From the NCBI GenBank assembly GCA_011389765.1, contig JAABTT010000018.1, forward strand, positions 1 through 54,485: DNA of 54,485 bases, read 5' to 3'. The notes under the pieces were generated by a model. That model did not search any database. It was given only the letters and a program-made list of their open reading frames with translations, and was not told the origin of the DNA. Source of the stretch: Desulfohalobiaceae bacterium S24 (GTDB taxonomy: Bacteria > Desulfobacterota > Desulfovibrionia > Desulfovibrionales > Desulfothermaceae). Of this stretch, positions 40,499 through 49,116 are shown one piece after another. Numbering within the stretch: the stretch's first letter is position 1; each line of letters starts with the position of its first letter. The translations under genes were made by a program, and so were the position numbers.

Positions 40499-42102
40499 GC
40501 GGCATAGCCCTGCAAATTGAGTAAAGCCACCAGATAGGGATCGCTGTGTTTTTCTTCCAGCAGAAAAACCTCTCCTGGTGACAGTTGCAGCCGGATAACG
40601 GGCACCCGGACCTTGATATCCCCGACATCCGAGGCATGCAAGGTCACGGCCAGCAGTTCCCTCCCGGCTTTGCCCCGGGTCTGCAGGCCGGCAAAAAAGG
40701 ACTCAAAGTCCCGTCCCGGCTCAGGGAGTCTGAGGCTTTCAGCAGAAAACGAGGACTTGAGGGCCGCCACAAATCCGGACTTCGGGAGCCTGGGGATCAA
40801 GAGACTCTCCCGGTCGGGAAATGCCGGCACCTCCCAGGCTAGTTCCGAACTGGACGCGCTTGCCGGAACCAGAAGCCTGACGCCCTTGGCGGCCAGAAAA
40901 CCGATGACCAGCCCTGAAGGCAGGCTGTTTTTGGCAGAATCCGGCAGCACAAGATAAAATCTCAATTCGCCCTGCCGGCGAATCGCCACCAAATGATTTG
41001 ACCTGAGTTCGAGGATGGTTTCCTGGAAGGGCTGAATCAGAGACTGCTGAGCCGTCCAGGCAATGAACCTGGGACGCAGCACGGCCTCCAGAGCTTGAAA
41101 GACCTCCTTCATGTCCCAGGACTTGGGAACCAGACAGGTCTTCAATCCGGCTGCGGCAAAGGCCTCCTGATCCCTTTCCTCTCTCAAGGAACCGGGCACA
41201 AACAGAACCGACTCCCCCCAGTGGGTCCTGGCCAGTTCCATTTGCTCCAGATTGATCCGCACCCAGTTGTCTTCCCCCGAGGGCAGCAGCAGATCGCTGC
41301 CGCTGACAAAGCGAAATCCAAAGAATTCCAACAGGGAGCGGACGATTTTTTCCCCAGACATGGTCTTAATGGCCGGAGGCGTGGTACGTCTTGGCTTCTG
41401 CTGCCTGGACCTGTCCTGTATACTCTCCTCCCGCTCAGGAGCGGCGGGTTGTGTTCCCCGTGCAGCCCCGGCAGCCTCTCTGTTTTGTGCCTGGGGAATT
41501 TGAATTTGCTGGCCGGGCACGATGCGATCAATATTTTTCAGGCCTGGATTGAGTTCTTGGAAGGTCTTAAGAGCCAGTGTGCGTCCCAGCTTATCCGGAA
41601 GATCGCTGTGCTGTTTGAGGATGGCAAAAACCGTATCCCCGGGCTTGACTGTATACTCCAGGCCTGTGTAAGCCGGGATATCCATTCCCGCCTCGAGGGA
41701 CTCCCCCTGTCCGGTTTCCTGCTCCAGGAGTGAATCCGGCAGATGCAGGGAATCCCCCGGTTTGACCCGTCCGAGATCGTTCAAATGGGGATTGAGCCGC
41801 TTGACGCGTTTAAGGGTTTCTTCCAGCCTGTGCTCAGGGACATCGAAGCGGCGCAGGATGGCATAGACATACTCCCCTTTTTGAATGGTGTAGGTGAAAA
41901 GATCCTGTTCTTTTTCCAGAGGCATCTGTTTCTGAAACTTGAGTTGATAGACCTGGGACGCCGCGAACAGCGGCTCCGCCCCGCAGATCAGATGGGTCCA
42001 GAGCAGACAGGTCCAGGCGAGACCATGGAGTGCTTTTGTGAACAGGCACCTATCATCAGAGCTTTCCGAACGACCCAGAATGTTGCTTTCAAATTTCTTC
42101 AT
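40480..42102 (-). CDS. Exported LysM-domain protein
   Basis: A 540-residue protein with a signal-like hydrophobic stretch (LHGLAWTCLLWTHLICGAEP) ending near LFAAS. Two LysM-like peptidoglycan-binding units follow: TYTIQKGEYVYAILRRFDVP to VKPGDSLHLPD, and EYTVKPGDTVFAILKQHSDL to IVPGQQIQIP. The C-terminal ~330 residues have no recognised domain. The first ~14 residues and the start codon (42102) lie in module C of a composite repeat, and the ribosome-binding site is weak, so the start could be a rare codon further in. It shares 19 bases at the 3' end with convergent radA. Confidence 0.78.
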   Translation of the reverse strand: MKKFESNILGRSESSDDRCLFTKALHGLAWTCLLWTHLICGAEPLFAASQVYQLKFQKQMPLEKEQDLFTYTIQKGEYVYAILRRFDVPEHRLEETLKRVKRLNPHLNDLGRVKPGDSLHLPDSLLEQETGQGESLEAGMDIPAYTGLEYTVKPGDTVFAILKQHSDLPDKLGRTLALKTFQELNPGLKNIDRIVPGQQIQIPQAQNREAAGAARGTQPAAPEREESIQDRSRQQKPRRTTPPAIKTMSGEKIVRSLLEFFGFRFVSGSDLLLPSGEDNWVRINLEQMELARTHWGESVLFVPGSLREERDQEAFAAAGLKTCLVPKSWDMKEVFQALEAVLRPRFIAWTAQQSLIQPFQETILELRSNHLVAIRRQGELRFYLVLPDSAKNSLPSGLVIGFLAAKGVRLLVPASASSSELAWEVPAFPDRESLLIPRLPKSGFVAALKSSFSAESLRLPEPGRDFESFFAGLQTRGKAGRELLAVTLHASDVGDIKVRVPVIRLQLSPGEVFLLEEKHSDPYLVALLNLQGYAAYLLTG

Positions 42103-42117
42103 ATTCAAACCGTGAAC

Positions 42118-42155
42118 TCTCCGAGGCGTAGGCTCGCTTCTACGAGCCGGAGGCT
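42118..42155. repeat. 38-bp hairpin insert in heptamer array, copy 1
   Basis: TCTCCGAGGCGTAGGCTCGC and its right half form a GGCTCG-cttcta-CGAGCC stem plus an outer CTCC/GGAG pairing. It replaces the single C between two heptamers (GTGAAC|GTGAAC). Confidence 0.85.
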
Positions 42156-42168
42156 GTGAACCTGGAAC

Positions 42169-42206
42169 TCTCCGAGGCGTAGGCTCGCTCTCTACGAGCC
42201 GAGGCC
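42169..42206. repeat. 38-bp hairpin insert in heptamer array, copy 2
   Basis: Same sequence as 42118-42155 apart from a small change in the loop and near the right end, inserted at the equivalent junction of the next heptamer (GGAAC|GTGAAC). Confidence 0.85.
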
Positions 42207-42229
42207 GTGAACTCTGTTCGACAAGGGGC

Positions 42230-43954
42230 TCAGCCCGTATCCCGCAGGACCCGCCGCAGGACCTTGCCCACCACCGAGGTCGGCAGTTCGTCACGGAACT
42301 CGATGCTCCGCGGTCTTTTGTAGCCGGTCAGACGCTGCCTGCAAAAATCCAGGAGTTCCTGCTCCCCGCAAGATTCGCCGCTGCGCAGCTGGACAAAGGC
42401 CTTGACGGCTTCTCCGCTCTTTTCATCGGGAATGCCCACCACGGCCGCCTGGGCCACCTTGGGGTGCTGAAACAAGACTTCTTCCACCTCCCGCGGATAG
42501 CAATTGAACCCTCCCACCAGGATAACGTCTTTTTTCCGGTCGGTGATCACCAGATAGCCCTCGGTATCGACATGCCCGATGTCCCCGGTCAGAAAAAAGC
42601 GCTTGCCGTCAATCTCCCGAAAACTCGCGGCATCCGCCTCAGGATTCTTCCAGTAGCCTTTCATGACCTGAGGACCGTGCACCGCGATTTCCCCGTCTTC
42701 CCCCCGGGGCAGTTCACGTGTCCCGGTTTCAAGGTCCACGATGCTGATACTGGTATTGGGCAGGGAATAGCCCACTGTCCCGAGGCGACGACTGTCCTTG
42801 CAAGTCGGATTCACACTGATAACCGGCGAAGTCTCGCTCAAGCCGTAGCCCTCAAAAATGATCGATCCGGTCTTTTCTTCAAATTTTCTGCAGAGTTCAT
42901 GGGGCAGGGGGGCACCTCCGGAAGCACAGCACATGATAGAGCTCAGATCGTATTGCTCCAGATGGGGATGGTTGAAAAAGGCGGAAAAAATGGTGGGCAC
43001 GGCCACCAACAAGGTCGGCCGGTAGTGAACCACCGCCTTGAGCACATCGGTAAACGGAGGATGGCCGGCCCTGGGGTCCGGGATGCAGACCAGCCGGCTG
43101 CCGGAAGAGCAGGCCGCCAGCATGCAGACACTCAGACCAAAAATATGGTACCAGGGCAGGATGCCCAGATAGCAGTGATACCCGCCCGGCCGCAACTTTT
43201 CAAAACTTCCGCCTCCTTCATGGGGCAGACGCACCCATTCGTTCAAGGCCTGGGCATGAAAGGCCAGATTGCTGTGCGTTAACACCGCGCCCTTGGGATG
43301 GCCGGTGGTGCCGCCGGTATAGACGATCAGGGCCGGGTCCTGCAGCGGGTCAATCGCCGGAGGGCTTTGCTCGGGCGGCGCGGTTTCGATGATCCGGTCA
43401 AAAAAGAAATGCCCGGGCTCATGGACCGCGGCCTTGGGTATCTTGCCCAGGAGGCCCCCCAGCACGGCTTTCAACCTGGGCAGAGAGGACTTGATGTTGC
43501 AGATCACCACGGTTTGGACATCGCTGTCCTGAGCGGCCTGGACCGCTACCGGGTAAAACTGGGGATGGTCCATGCAGAAAACAGCCTTGGCGCCGGAATC
43601 CCTGAGCTGATAGCCAAGTTCGTTTACGGTGTACATGGGGTTGCAGGTTACGCACACGGCGCCGGCCTTGAGAATCCCGAAAAAAATTGCCGGATAATGG
43701 GGAAGATTCGGCAGAAACAGTGCCACCCGGTCCCCTTTGCCGATACCCTGGGCCATGAGAAAAGCCGCGATTCTGTCCGCAAGGGCCTGAACCTGGGCAT
43801 AGGTCCGGCTTGCGTCCTGAAAGATGGTGAAGGCCGCCTTCGGAAAGCGCTCCGCCGCCTCGTCCAGGAGGGCAAAGAGTGGTTTTTCAAATCCCCGGAT
43901 CTCCCAGGGGATCTCCGGAGGCCGGTGCACCTGGTGGGCAAAGTCTATCCCCAT
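42230..43954 (-). CDS. Long-chain acyl-CoA synthetase (AMP-binding)
   Basis: A 574-residue member of the adenylate-forming superfamily that activates fatty acids to acyl-CoA. Motifs are the P-loop ALIVYTGGTTGHPKGAVLTH, FEGYGLSETSPVISVN, GEIAVHGPQVMKGYWKNPE, FFLTGDIGHVDTEGYLVITD and RKKDVILVGGFNCYPREVEE. The catalytic lysine is in SVVGKVLRRVLRD. The ATG at 43954 has a GGAGGGAG site. It could be fadD or a related medium-chain ligase; no beta-oxidation genes are adjacent. Its stop lies next to a composite repeat that separates it from the LysM gene. Confidence 0.92.
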   Translation of the reverse strand: MGIDFAHQVHRPPEIPWEIRGFEKPLFALLDEAAERFPKAAFTIFQDASRTYAQVQALADRIAAFLMAQGIGKGDRVALFLPNLPHYPAIFFGILKAGAVCVTCNPMYTVNELGYQLRDSGAKAVFCMDHPQFYPVAVQAAQDSDVQTVVICNIKSSLPRLKAVLGGLLGKIPKAAVHEPGHFFFDRIIETAPPEQSPPAIDPLQDPALIVYTGGTTGHPKGAVLTHSNLAFHAQALNEWVRLPHEGGGSFEKLRPGGYHCYLGILPWYHIFGLSVCMLAACSSGSRLVCIPDPRAGHPPFTDVLKAVVHYRPTLLVAVPTIFSAFFNHPHLEQYDLSSIMCCASGGAPLPHELCRKFEEKTGSIIFEGYGLSETSPVISVNPTCKDSRRLGTVGYSLPNTSISIVDLETGTRELPRGEDGEIAVHGPQVMKGYWKNPEADAASFREIDGKRFFLTGDIGHVDTEGYLVITDRKKDVILVGGFNCYPREVEEVLFQHPKVAQAAVVGIPDEKSGEAVKAFVQLRSGESCGEQELLDFCRQRLTGYKRPRSIEFRDELPTSVVGKVLRRVLRDTG

Positions 43955-44047
43955 CGTCTCCCTCCTTGGCTGCAGTCAAAGCCGTATGAAACCGCTGTGG
44001 ATCTGTTTTTCAACACTATATCTCAGTATCCCGGACGGATCGGCTTG

Positions 44048-44836
44048 TCAATTGTTGCTTTGTCGGTCCGCGGCTTGAAAGTCGGAAAAAATGCCGGATG
44101 CTTCCAGGCGCTTGAGGATTGCCGTCTGATGTGAACCGGCCCAGTAAATGCGCCGGCACTCGGGACACATGGAAAATGAATGAAAATATTTTTTGGTCTT
44201 GGGCTCCAGACGATGGACAATGTCCTGTTTGTCCACCCGGTTTAAGAGGACATTGCAGCGCAGGCACCGGCTCAACAGGGCAAAAGGCGGTCCCAGACCG
44301 TAGAAGGACAGCACTTCCCTGAGCTGGGCCTCTGGGGTTGCGGCTCGTACAAAGCGCCCGAAGTGCACGTTTTTTCGCTTGAGCAGACCGATGTCCTTGC
44401 TGAGCACGATTCGGCCCTCGGCCTGGGCCAGGTCGACAATCTCACGGTCCCGCCAGGTCCAGTGGTAGGCGGTGTCAAAGCCCAGGCAGCGGAGGAGCAT
44501 CGCAGTTTTCCCGACATTGACGTCCACCACGAAGCGCAGGGAATCTAAAGGCTCCGGCGACAACCGGCTCCCTTGCAAGGGGTCCACCGGGGGCACATGC
44601 GGTTCGATCCAGAGGACCTCCCCCGGACAGGGACGGTAGCTAAAATCCACCTCCTCCCGCTCATTTTGGATACGAGCCACTTCCGTATGCGGGGGACCCA
44701 GGGACTCGATAATGTCCTTGATGGAGGCCCGGCGTTTCAGGGGATAGTCGATGCAGCCATTGGACTTGTCAAACGCCAAGAATTCATTTAAAGCAGCGCG
44801 AAAGACAAGGGTGCACCAGGAGAGGGAACCGTGCAT
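44048..44836 (-). CDS. Mut7-C ubiquitin-like/RNase domain protein
   Basis: A 262-residue two-part protein. Residues ~1-85 fit the Mut7-C ubiquitin-like domain (TLVFRAALNEFLAFDKSNG, DIIESLGPPHTEVARI). Residues ~95-250 fit the Mut7-C PIN-like RNase domain with acidic residues in FVVDVNVGKTAMLLRCLGFD, TWRDREIVDLAQ and IVLSKDIGLLKRK, followed by a zinc ribbon (SRCLRCNVLL and MCPECRRIYWAGSH). The family is predicted to be a nuclease involved in RNA handling but is little studied. ATG at 44836; a TTG two codons earlier is possible. Confidence 0.85.
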   Translation of the reverse strand: MHGSLSWCTLVFRAALNEFLAFDKSNGCIDYPLKRRASIKDIIESLGPPHTEVARIQNEREEVDFSYRPCPGEVLWIEPHVPPVDPLQGSRLSPEPLDSLRFVVDVNVGKTAMLLRCLGFDTAYHWTWRDREIVDLAQAEGRIVLSKDIGLLKRKNVHFGRFVRAATPEAQLREVLSFYGLGPPFALLSRCLRCNVLLNRVDKQDIVHRLEPKTKKYFHSFSMCPECRRIYWAGSHQTAILKRLEASGIFSDFQAADRQSNN

Positions 44837-44871
44837 AGCCAATCAATCCAATCATTCGGAACACAAGACCC

Positions 44872-46113
44872 ATGAACGTTTTTCTGCTGCTTGTCATCAT
44901 TTCGGTCATCTGGGCCTATTGCCTTGAAAATGTTGCGGATTACCTGAACATCCGGCACCTGGACCCGGTTCTGCCCCGGGAATTTCGCGATGTTTTCGAC
45001 CAGGAAAAATACACCCGTTCCCAGGAATACGCCAGACTTCAAACCAGGGTACGTTTGATCCAGTCAAGTGTCAATTGCCTGTTCCTCCTGCTTTTTCTTC
45101 TCTGCGGCGGCCTGGCTTGGCTGGACCAGCTGGTCCGAACTCTTGCCCTCCATCCGGTCTGGACCGGACTGATTTTTTTTGCCGTCCTGGGCCTGGCCCT
45201 GGACCTGCTGTCCCTGCCCTTTGAAATCTACACCACGTTTTTCCTGGAAGAATCCTTCGGCTTCAATCGCAGCACCCCGGCCCTCTTTGTCAAGGATAAG
45301 CTCAAGGGCTATCTGCTCTCCCTGCTGATCGGGGCTCCGCTCCTGGCCGGGGTGCTCCTTGCTCTCGGCAGCTTTCCGGAATGGGGCTGGCTTGGGGCCT
45401 GGCTCCTGATCACCCTGGTCATGCTCCTGCTGCACGCCGTGGGGCCAAATCTAATTTTGCCGCTCTTCAACACCTTTACCCCGCTTGAGGCAGGAGACCT
45501 CCGGGACAAGATCGAAGCCCTGGCCAGAGAAAACCATTTTGACCTCAGCGGTATTTTTGTCATGGACGGCTCGAAACGATCCACCAAGTCCAACGCATTT
45601 TTCACCGGCCTGGGGCGGACAAAACGCATCGCCCTGTTCGACACTCTCATCAAGCGGCATGACGCGGAAGAACTGCTGGCTATTCTGGCCCATGAAATCG
45701 GTCATTTTCAGCACAAGCACATCCTGAAGAATATGCTCCTGAGCAGTGTCAAAACCGGAATACTGCTCTACCTCATCTCCGTGCTCATCACTTTCGAGCC
45801 CCTGTTTGCCGCATTCGATCTCGGTCAGCCGAAGGTGTACACCGGCCTCTTCTTTTTCGCCCTCTTGTACACCCCGGTCTCTCTGCTGCTGTCTCTGGGC
45901 CTCAATGCCCTGTCCCGGAAGTATGAATATCAGGCCGATGCCTTTGCCGCCAAAGCGACCCGAAATGCCGGAGCCTTGATTGCCGCCCTGAAAAGACTTT
46001 CGGCGGACAATCTGTCCAATCTCACCCCCCACCCCTTGTACGTGGCGCTCAACGCATCCCATCCGCCGGTTTTGCAGCGGATCAGAGCCTTGCGTCAGCA
46101 AGAAAAGGCTTGA
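44872..46113 (+). CDS. M48-family metalloendopeptidase (Ste24/CAAX protease type)
   Basis: A 413-residue integral membrane zinc protease. Several hydrophobic helices span residues ~1-20, 60-130 and 145-190 (LLSLLIGAPLLAGVLLALGS). The active site ELLAILAHEIGHFQHKHILK contains HExxH, and a downstream SRKYEYQADAFAA holds the third zinc ligand. Ste24-type enzymes work at the membrane on protein quality control; in bacteria the substrate is usually unknown. It is divergent from the Mut7-C gene and followed by tRNA-Arg(TCG). Confidence 0.93.
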   Translation: MNVFLLLVIISVIWAYCLENVADYLNIRHLDPVLPREFRDVFDQEKYTRSQEYARLQTRVRLIQSSVNCLFLLLFLLCGGLAWLDQLVRTLALHPVWTGLIFFAVLGLALDLLSLPFEIYTTFFLEESFGFNRSTPALFVKDKLKGYLLSLLIGAPLLAGVLLALGSFPEWGWLGAWLLITLVMLLLHAVGPNLILPLFNTFTPLEAGDLRDKIEALARENHFDLSGIFVMDGSKRSTKSNAFFTGLGRTKRIALFDTLIKRHDAEELLAILAHEIGHFQHKHILKNMLLSSVKTGILLYLISVLITFEPLFAAFDLGQPKVYTGLFFFALLYTPVSLLLSLGLNALSRKYEYQADAFAAKATRNAGALIAALKRLSADNLSNLTPHPLYVALNASHPPVLQRIRALRQQEKA

Positions 46114-46187
46114 CGAACTCCGATTTGCACAGCTAAACTAATTTTTTCGATGGAAGCGAACAATTCCAAATTCTTGTTTGATCATAT

Positions 46188-46264
<77 letters not shown>

Positions 46265-46274
46265 CGAAAAATTC

Positions 46275-46308
46275 AAGGGCTTACGGATTACATTCTGTAA
46301 GCCTTTTC
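46275..46308 (+). terminator. Terminator-like hairpin after tRNA-Arg(TCG)
   Basis: AAGGGCTTAC pairs with GTAAGCCTT (one bulged G), followed by a short T-run (TTTTC with the arm). Lies 10 bases past the tRNA CCA. Confidence 0.7.
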
Positions 46309-46398
46309 ATTTGCACACCCCCTGTCGCCAAGCCCCTCGGGAAAATTTTGCAAACGCTCTGCGCGAATATGGGCTGTGCAAATTCTTTAAAAATCTCA

Positions 46399-47637
46399 AT
46401 GAGAAATAACACAGACACCGTATCAGCAGCCCCCCTCATCACAGTCATGTGCCTGGCAGAAATTCTGAACATGCTCGGGATCTTTGCCTTTCCGGCGCTT
46501 CTGCCGCATTTCATCGAGCTGTGGGATCTGTCCAACACCCAGGCCGGCTGGATCAGCGGCATCTATTTTGCCGGATACACAGTCTCCGTCCCGATCCTGG
46601 GGGGATTGACCGATCGCCTGGATCCCAGGCGAATCTATCTGTGCTCATCCCTTGTGGGCATGGGAGCTGCTCTGGGCTTCGCCTTCCTGGCCGAGGGCTT
46701 CTGGAGCGCTCTGATCTTTCGGATTCTGGCCGGTTTTGGCTTGGCCGGGACCTTCATCCCCGGCCTCAAGGCCTTGGTGGACCGCTTGAACGAAAAGGCT
46801 CAGCCCAGGGCCATCGCCTTTTATACCGCCGCATTCAGTCTGGGCACCGCTTTATCTTTTTTTGCGGCCGGCTTTCTCACCGAGCATTTCGGCTGGCGAC
46901 AGGCCTTCGGCTGTGCCGCCTTCACCGGGGCTCTGGGCTTTTTTCTTGCCGCCCGGGTCCTTCGACCCCAGCCGCCGTCCGGAAATCCGAAAACGCAGGG
47001 ACATTTTCTGGACTTCCGGCCTGTCCTGCGCAACCGGCAGTCCATGGGCTACATTCTGGCCTACAGTTCCCACACCTGGGAGCTGTTTGCGGCCAGATCC
47101 TGGATGGTGGCCTTTCTGACCTTCGCTCTGACCCTGCAGCCGGACGGTTCAACACCCTTCCTCGCACCCTCCAGCGTGGTGGCCTTAACGGCCTTGGTGG
47201 CCATGTGGGCCAGCGTGGGCGGGGCCGAGCTGGCCGTGGCCTACGGACGTCACCGGGTACTGCGCTGCATCATGTGGGGCTCGGCTCTCTTTGCCTGCAC
47301 CCTGGGCTTCCTGCCCGCACTTCCCTACCCGATTCTGGCCGGGTTGTGCATGCTCTATTTCCTGTTTGTCCAGGGAGATTCCGCAACCCTGCACACCGCT
47401 GCAATTCAATCCGCGCAGTCCGAGTATCGGGGACTGACCATGGCCTTTCAGTCCCTCGTCGGTTTCAGCGCCGCCTTTATCAGTCCGCTGGCGGTGGGAC
47501 TTGTCCTGGACCTGAGCGGAGGTGGATCCAGCATCCTGTCCTGGGGACTGGCTTTTGCCTCCATGGGCCTGGTGGTCGCCTTGGGGCCCGTGTTTATCGC
47601 GCTGTTGTGCGAAAAAGCGACTTCCCGCGCTTCTTGA
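46399..47637 (+). CDS. Major facilitator superfamily transporter
   Basis: A 412-residue, about 12-helix MFS permease. The helix 2-3 loop motif is GGLTDRLDPRRIYLCSSLVG (about residues 65-84), followed by FRILAGFGLAGTFIPGLKAL, a matching second half with GRHRVLRCIMWGSALFACTL and FQSLVGFSAAFISPLAVGLV. Substrate is not identifiable. The ATG at 46399 is the best start; upstream in-frame codons run into the intergenic region after the tRNA. A strong intrinsic terminator follows the stop. Confidence 0.88.
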   Translation: MRNNTDTVSAAPLITVMCLAEILNMLGIFAFPALLPHFIELWDLSNTQAGWISGIYFAGYTVSVPILGGLTDRLDPRRIYLCSSLVGMGAALGFAFLAEGFWSALIFRILAGFGLAGTFIPGLKALVDRLNEKAQPRAIAFYTAAFSLGTALSFFAAGFLTEHFGWRQAFGCAAFTGALGFFLAARVLRPQPPSGNPKTQGHFLDFRPVLRNRQSMGYILAYSSHTWELFAARSWMVAFLTFALTLQPDGSTPFLAPSSVVALTALVAMWASVGGAELAVAYGRHRVLRCIMWGSALFACTLGFLPALPYPILAGLCMLYFLFVQGDSATLHTAAIQSAQSEYRGLTMAFQSLVGFSAAFISPLAVGLVLDLSGGGSSILSWGLAFASMGLVVALGPVFIALLCEKATSRAS

Positions 47638-47642
47638 CACAA

Positions 47643-47676
47643 GCAAAGCGGGGCGAAACACCCCGCTTTGCGTTTT
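47643..47676 (+). terminator. Intrinsic terminator after the MFS gene
   Basis: GCAAAGCGGGG pairs perfectly with CCCCGCTTTGC (11 bp), then GTTTTCTTCCTT. Lies 6 bases past the stop codon, between convergent genes. Confidence 0.9.
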
Positions 47677-47727
47677 CTTCCTTCTTGCCACGGCGGATTG
47701 GGGAATGAAACGGATATCGCGGTTCTG

Positions 47728-49008
47728 TCAGGAAGTCAGCAACCATTTCCACAGGGGCAGGATGTTTATGGTTTTTCCGTTTTGAGTCACGGTCTCCTCC
47801 TGTTCTCTGGTCAAAAGGACACCCCTGTCACATCCGAAATAGTGTAAGGCCTGCACAAGTCCGTTGAGTTCTCTTTTCCTGGTTTCAGGATGGTGTATAT
47901 CGTAACTGATGTTGGCTACTGTTTTTTCATTGTCTGCCCGGCAGTAAAAATCAACTTCCCTGTCCTGCAGAAAATAATAGACCTCTTTGGACTTGCGCCT
48001 CAGGTGCAAAAAAGCCGCGTTTTCATAGAGTCTGCCAATGTCGGATGACAGGGACACGTCAAAAACGGATTGAAACCCGTTGTCCACTGCGTAGATCTTT
48101 TTGGGGTTCCGCTGTTCTTCCCGCACCGAATTTCGAAACACCGGCACGCTGAAAACAGCGAAGGCCTCACTGAGATAGGAAAAGTAGTCAAACAGCGTAT
48201 CTTTTCCCAGTTTGAAGCCCTGGGATTTAAAGTCGTTGTAGAGTTTGGTTATACTGGCCGAGGTTGCCATATTGGAAAAACAATACTTCACAAGATGTTT
48301 CATCAGGGCGTGATTTTTGATCCCGTGCCGCTCGATAATATCCTTATAGATAATCAGGTCGGCATAATCCCTGAGAATTCTTGACCGGATATCAGGAGGG
48401 GCTTCTATGGTTTCAGCAAATCCCCCCTGCAGGATATAATCGCCAAATGCATTGGCAATATAACTTGTCGAGCTTGAAGAATACAGATTGACCTCTATTT
48501 CCCGAAATCGAAGATACTCGGAAAATGAAAAAGGAAATATTTCAAAGGCGAGGGTCCTGCCTCGAAGAGCGCTTGCGATTTCGGCACCCAACAGTTTCGA
48601 TGAGGACCCGGTGATGAATATTTCCGCATCCAGGGTATCATAGAGGCGGCGGATGAATTTTTCCCAGTGCTCAATGTTCTGGATTTCATCAAAGAAGAGG
48701 TAGATCTTCTCTTTTCGTTTGGCGGGGTGCAATTCAAAATAGGCTTGCACAAGATCATCGAGCTGGTGGATTCCAAGCGGAAAAAGGCGATCATCCTCAA
48801 AATTGATATAGACAATATTGGCTGGATCGATTTCTGTTTTGAGGCGGTTGATTATGTGGAAAAGGATCGTGGTCTTGCCGCTTCGCCGAACACCGATCAG
48901 GGAAACAATCTTCCCTGAATTCAATGGAACCTCAATATCACGCGGAATCCTTGTCTGGATGGACTGCTCCTGGAAATCAGTGATGATTTTTTTAAATACC
49001 GCTTTCAT
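47728..49008 (-). CDS. AAA-type ATPase with DUF4143-like C-terminus, probably horizontally acquired
   Basis: A 426-residue protein. Residues ~30-70 hold Walker A (SLIGVRRSGKTTILFHIINR) and Walker B follows (KIYLFFDEIQNIEHWEKFIR). A sensor-like ITGSSSKLLGAEIASALRGR comes next. The C-terminal part includes GRLYENAAFLHLRRKSKEVY and YFLQDREVDFYCRADN, the PD-(D/E)xK-like region usual in this family. These ATPases are widespread, patchily distributed and of unknown role, sometimes linked to toxin-antitoxin or defence functions. Base composition is visibly more AT-rich than the neighbours, and codon use differs (many AAA, ATA, TTT). Gained by transfer is the simplest reading. Confidence 0.88.
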   Translation of the reverse strand: MKAVFKKIITDFQEQSIQTRIPRDIEVPLNSGKIVSLIGVRRSGKTTILFHIINRLKTEIDPANIVYINFEDDRLFPLGIHQLDDLVQAYFELHPAKRKEKIYLFFDEIQNIEHWEKFIRRLYDTLDAEIFITGSSSKLLGAEIASALRGRTLAFEIFPFSFSEYLRFREIEVNLYSSSSTSYIANAFGDYILQGGFAETIEAPPDIRSRILRDYADLIIYKDIIERHGIKNHALMKHLVKYCFSNMATSASITKLYNDFKSQGFKLGKDTLFDYFSYLSEAFAVFSVPVFRNSVREEQRNPKKIYAVDNGFQSVFDVSLSSDIGRLYENAAFLHLRRKSKEVYYFLQDREVDFYCRADNEKTVANISYDIHHPETRKRELNGLVQALHYFGCDRGVLLTREQEETVTQNGKTINILPLWKWLLTS

Positions 49009-49116
49009 TCATCCCTCTCAAAGAGGATAATATGTGTCATTTTTGACCTTCTTGCAAAGGATGAAATTTCGGGGTGTGCAGAGAGGAGCACGTGAAAGAC
49101 CTCAAAGTCCTTGTCT

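Larger units (their letters stand above)
42071..42226 (+). repeat. Composite element with interrupted AACCGTG array and truncated module E
   Basis: Module C (CGACCCAGAATGTTGC, from 42071) leads into CCGTGAAC, a 38-base insert (42118-42155), GTGAACCTGGAAC, a second 38-base insert (42169-42206), GTGAACTC, then GTTCGACAAGGGG (start of module E), cut off by the acyl-CoA ligase 3' end. Order C-D-E matches the copy at 1-141. Confidence 0.88.

Noticed and set aside
46449..47708. 419-codon frame overlapping the MFS gene in another frame
   Set aside because: Shadow frame; the MFS frame has clear helices and motifs, this one is rich in Arg/Pro/Gly and has none.
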